Source: Cloeon dipterum (taxonomy: Eukaryota > Arthropoda > Insecta > Ephemeroptera > Baetidae). From it: DNA of 64,000 nt. Location: the NCBI RefSeq assembly GCF_949628265.1, contig NC_088787.1:30494501-30558500 (forward strand), in the 5' to 3' direction. Positions 60,686 to 64,000 of this stretch are shown one piece after another; position 1 is the stretch's first letter; every line of letters starts with the position of its first letter. The position numbers and the translations under genes are program-made. Under the pieces are notes generated by a model. The model saw only the letters and a program-made list of their open reading frames with translations. It was not told where the DNA came from and made no database searches.

Positions 60686-61692
60686 AAATACATTTTCAGG
60701 CACAGGTTTGAAGAAACGTGTAAACAGTTAAAAATAGCTAAAATATAATTAGGAAACAGCCGCAATTTTTTCGTAAATTAATTTAAAAAAATCGTGCATT
60801 CTTAACAACAAATGATTCATTATTTCAAAATTTTGATAAATAAAGACTGCCTCTTGTTCTACAGGGATGGGATTTGCCTTAATTGTTTAAAGTGTGAACA
60901 AATAATGTAAGTAATCGTATTTTAGGAATGTTTCTATTTGTCTTTATTTTTAGTTTTTATAATAATATTTTAAACTTAAACAATCTTATTAACAGTAATC
61001 ACTTACTAACGTCCAACATCATGACGCCTGTTAGTTCACTAAGGAAATATACAATAATATTATCTATTAAACTTTATACCAACAGAAAATGTGCTTGAGT
61101 GCAATTTTACTCCCAAATTATATGGCAGTTTTTTTAAATAGAGGATTTGTCATACCAAAATGTTCATTTCTATATGAGAATAAGACACAATTAATAATTT
61201 TACTCAAAGGGCCAATATCTAGGGAATTCTTTTTTTTAATATTTTTCTTTGTTTATATATATGGCCGAAATATTGCTGGGTAATAGTTTAAGGCATCGAA
61301 GAAATCATGTAAAATCAAATTTTTCAGTGCGTAGCATGTGTTAGTTATTTTAATTATCTTTATTGTCTTTTGATGAGATCATATACACATTTAGATATGG
61401 CTGTAGCGTGACATTGTGGAATTTTCGAATGGATTTTTGCAACAGAAGAATGCATGACGTATTTATTTTAGATGAGGTGCTACACGCAGAAGTTTTATAT
61501 ATTTCTTCCTCGATGTATCCCCGTCGAGAGCAAGCGAGGGGAGCAGCATGAAATGATGTGTATTTTGCAGTAAGGAAGGGCCGTGTGTCCCCTGCCCCCT
61601 GCCCGCTCGTCTTCTATCTGCGTTAACCGGCAAACCAACCAATGGATACGGACCAAGCCAACCCATCCAACCCCTCTCTCTCCGCTCAGCAT

Positions 61693-61713
61693 CCCTCTCT
61701 CTCTCTCTCTCTC
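61693..61713. repeat. (CT)n microsatellite
   Basis: About ten CT units. Confidence 0.9.
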
Positions 61714-61878
61714 GCTCACTTTTTGCTCCGACGTCGCACTTAATATAAAGTGCTTCAAAACTAACTTGCCGGCTGCTGCCGCGGACAAATTGGTTTTGAA
61801 CTGATACGTTAATTGACAATTTGCAGCAATTCACCGTCGACGGCGACGACGACAAACTTTAATGCGACTCGCTCTGCC

Positions 61879-61912
61879 GTTCGTTCGTTCGTTCGCTCGC
61901 TCGCTCGCTCGG
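61879..61912. repeat. (TTCG)n/(CTCG)n tandem repeat
   Basis: Four-base units in which TTCG changes to CTCG part way through. Confidence 0.9.
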
Positions 61913-63249
61913 ATGACGCAGGCATTTTTCCACCACTCCATTAACTGAGCTGATTTAATGAGACTCGTCGGTCGGCTGCTGATGGAGCAAGCGAACAGGC
62001 AGTTTTCCTTCGATTTTTACCCGTGTCACCTCTGATTTTATTCTTTCCGCACTCAAAACGCGCGCAGAGACAGGCAAAGTGCTGCACGCGTACGGCGAGC
62101 CGGTTGCATACACTTGAAATTAAAATAAATGCTTCTCAAAGCCTGCTTTTCATAATGATTAATTTAGATGGGACAGAAATTTAAATCTTTTCAACTGAAT
62201 TAAATCGAATTTAAGACAAGCTGATTGAAACAATTACAAAAATGCTATGTGTGCAGGCCAGGATGTAAATAATATGTGTTGTTGCATTTTCACAAATAAT
62301 TATTTTAATTTTTTCAAAGAGCCGTTGTAAGCACTGACTGTCGACGATTCTACTGAAAATATCATTTTGTTGCCTTAATTACTAAGATAATATATACTAA
62401 TTAATTTTGTTTATTTTTCAATTCAATTCATTTACTTTATAGCATGGTCATTACAGAGAACAGGAGCAGTTTACACTTCCGTATACAATGAAATTGCCAT
62501 CTATTTGTAAATAAACACAATAAAGAAAGAAATAAAAATCAATTTGTATTTAACATTGAAGAAATTTTTGCCTGGTCCAATTTGAAACTCGCCTCATTAA
62601 CGCAGAACCACAAATTCGGAGAAATTCGACTTTTGAAAGTGTCATTACCCAGCTGGTTTACTCCGTTGACATGCTTTTGAAATTTAACTTTACCAATTAT
62701 CAAGCGTGCAGTTTATTTCAATTTTACTTTGACCGTGCACGCGAGGGCCGTGTACCGCTCCCCAGCACATCAGTGCGGTTGTGCGTTTTGATGTGCGCGC
62801 GCGGTGACTCTCTATTGTTTGCCGAGAGCACCACCAACAATGAGCCTGCTAATTATCAAGCAAACATGTACAATGTGCTGGTCGGCGTCGGCAGATGCGA
62901 GCTCGCGCAGAATAGCGAAAGCCCCTGCGTTGCGTGCGCGCTTTTTTGCGATTATTATTCATATTTCGGCGCGGCTGTCACCAAGAAGAAGCAGCCAGCA
63001 TATTGAAAAACGAGCTGCCTCTATTTTTCTCTATTAATTTCCAAAGCAACTCGTTCGAACAATGCAGACAAACGCACATACACACGTCTCTTTTTAGTCA
63101 GATGTCGTCGGCTGACGGTTTTCAAGCACGAAAATATATATATTTCTCCGGCATCCAGAATAAATCCGAGCTTGAATCGAGATTTTTATTGATGAAATAA
63201 TATTACTTGAAGCTTAGAAGCCGTTTTAACCTATAAACTTTTAATCATT

Positions 63250-63925
63250 TCCAACATTTCATCGCTAAATCTCGGTTTCTAACGGTCAGAATTACAAAAA
63301 CTGCACACCGTTCGACCTCAATTTGCCGTACAAGTAAAATGCGATGATATTTCTGGTTCAGCCATTCATATTTTTTCACCCTATGGGGTAGTTATGGGTA
63401 AAATGTTATCAATTTAAGAGAGCGAACATATGATATTCTGAGAGTGCAAAGAGATGCGATTTTTATCATTATTTCAATGCATAGGGTGGAAGGGGGATGA
63501 AGGAGGATCTCCCCAAAAACTATCATTATCTAGGGGAGGTTGAGACGAATCGAATGGAATTCTGACTGTTAGAACCCCAGATTAGGCGTTTGCATTATTA
63601 CCAAAAGTTAAAACTTTTTGATTTCAGCCATCAGAAATAAAAAAAAACTGCACACCGTTCGACTCATCTCAATCTCACCTTAGATAGCCGATGGAGTTAA
63701 GGGTAGATTATTTTTAATTTGAAATGGATTTGATCAGTGAATAGTTTGCTGAAAGTGCAAAGCGACGTGATTTGTATCGTTAACTGCAATATATCGGGTA
63801 TGGAAGGGGATGAGGGATAGTCACCCCAAAAATCTATCGGCTATCTATAGGAGAGGTTGAGACGAGTCGAACGGTGGGTATTTTTTACAGTTCTGACTCG
63901 TAGAACTCGAAATTTGGTGCCTACA
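63250..63925. repeat. Cluster of four family A fragments in alternating orientation
   Basis: Minus at about 63255-63320 (CGGTTTCTAACGGTCAGAAT), plus at 63480-63600 (AGGTTGAGACGAATCGAATG), minus at 63630-63700 (CACACCGTTCGACTCATCTC), plus at 63785-63925 (GTTGAGACGAGTCGAACGGT). It is the densest A cluster in the window. Confidence 0.7.
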
Positions 63926-64000
63926 ATATTGGGAAAAATGAAACAATTAGTCACTTGATGCGTATAAAATTATTTTTAGTAAAAATATGGTTCCGAAACT

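Larger units (their letters stand above)
57109..64000 (-). other. rx: rx last intron (continues beyond the window)
   Basis: No exon with homeodomain positions 1-46 is present on the minus strand. It holds a family C fragment (57295-57425), GC-rich unique islands (about 58600-58960, 59455-60340, 61560-62110, 62730-63130), a family A copy (60580-60685), a composite of A fragments at 63250-63925 and an AT-rich retroposon-like stretch (about 62415-62560). The islands contain TTAATTAA/TAATTA cores and could be rx enhancers; this is inference. Confidence 0.6.

Noticed and set aside
57109..64000. Search for the upstream rx homeodomain exon on the minus strand
   Set aside because: No sequence encoding the homeodomain arm, helix 1 or helix 2 before a donor was found, so the exon is placed outside the window.

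Overview
The window is nuclear DNA of an arthropod, most likely an insect. Genes have spliceosomal introns with GT/AG ends (48 nt to over 5 kb). The background is AT-rich and full of degraded interspersed repeats. It holds long GA/CT and GT microsatellites, and the gene content is animal. I cannot name the species. I saw no tRNA, rRNA, CRISPR array or bacterial-type feature.

Layout. (1) Positions 1-239, minus strand: the 5' coding exon of an EcKinase/CHK-like (ecdysteroid-kinase family) protein that runs off the left edge. (2) 1735-15088, plus strand: a complete five-exon paired-like homeobox gene, homeobrain (hbn). It has an octapeptide, a Q50 homeodomain split between positions 46 and 47, and a C-terminal OAR motif; the predicted protein is 363 aa. 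(3) About 15.8-40.6 kb: gene-free DNA in which GC-richer unique islands alternate with repeat remnants. (4) 40676-42547, plus strand: a complete six-exon secreted GH18 chitinase (389 aa, intact DxDxE) with three GATA motifs just upstream. (5) About 42.7-56.2 kb: more gene-free DNA, including a 420-bp near-palindromic foldback element. (6) 56623-57108, minus strand: the last exon of retinal homeobox (rx/Rax), covering homeodomain helix 3 to the OAR motif. Its upstream exons lie beyond the right edge, so its last intron exceeds 6.9 kb. (7) 57109-64000: that intron.

hbn and rx belong to the HRO cluster (homeobrain, rax, orthopedia), known from many animals; otp would be expected outside this window. 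Here hbn and rx are tail to tail with a chitinase between them. The EcKinase-like gene and hbn are head to head.

The most distinctive part of the non-coding DNA is a set of dispersed families that can be read directly from the sequence. The commonest, called A here, has a core like GAGACGAGTCTAACGGTG and about 20 copies on both strands. Family B is an inverted-repeat element flanked by TTAA (three copies, one nested inside an A copy). Family C has about four copies. Family D is a direct duplication containing a small hairpin with one compensatory base-pair change. Element E is a long foldback. One short retroposon-like insertion has a perfect 14-bp target-site duplication. I found no clearly new multi-gene system; the candidates most worth checking are the long hairpin, the A family, the hairpin in D and the CGGCTGG cluster.
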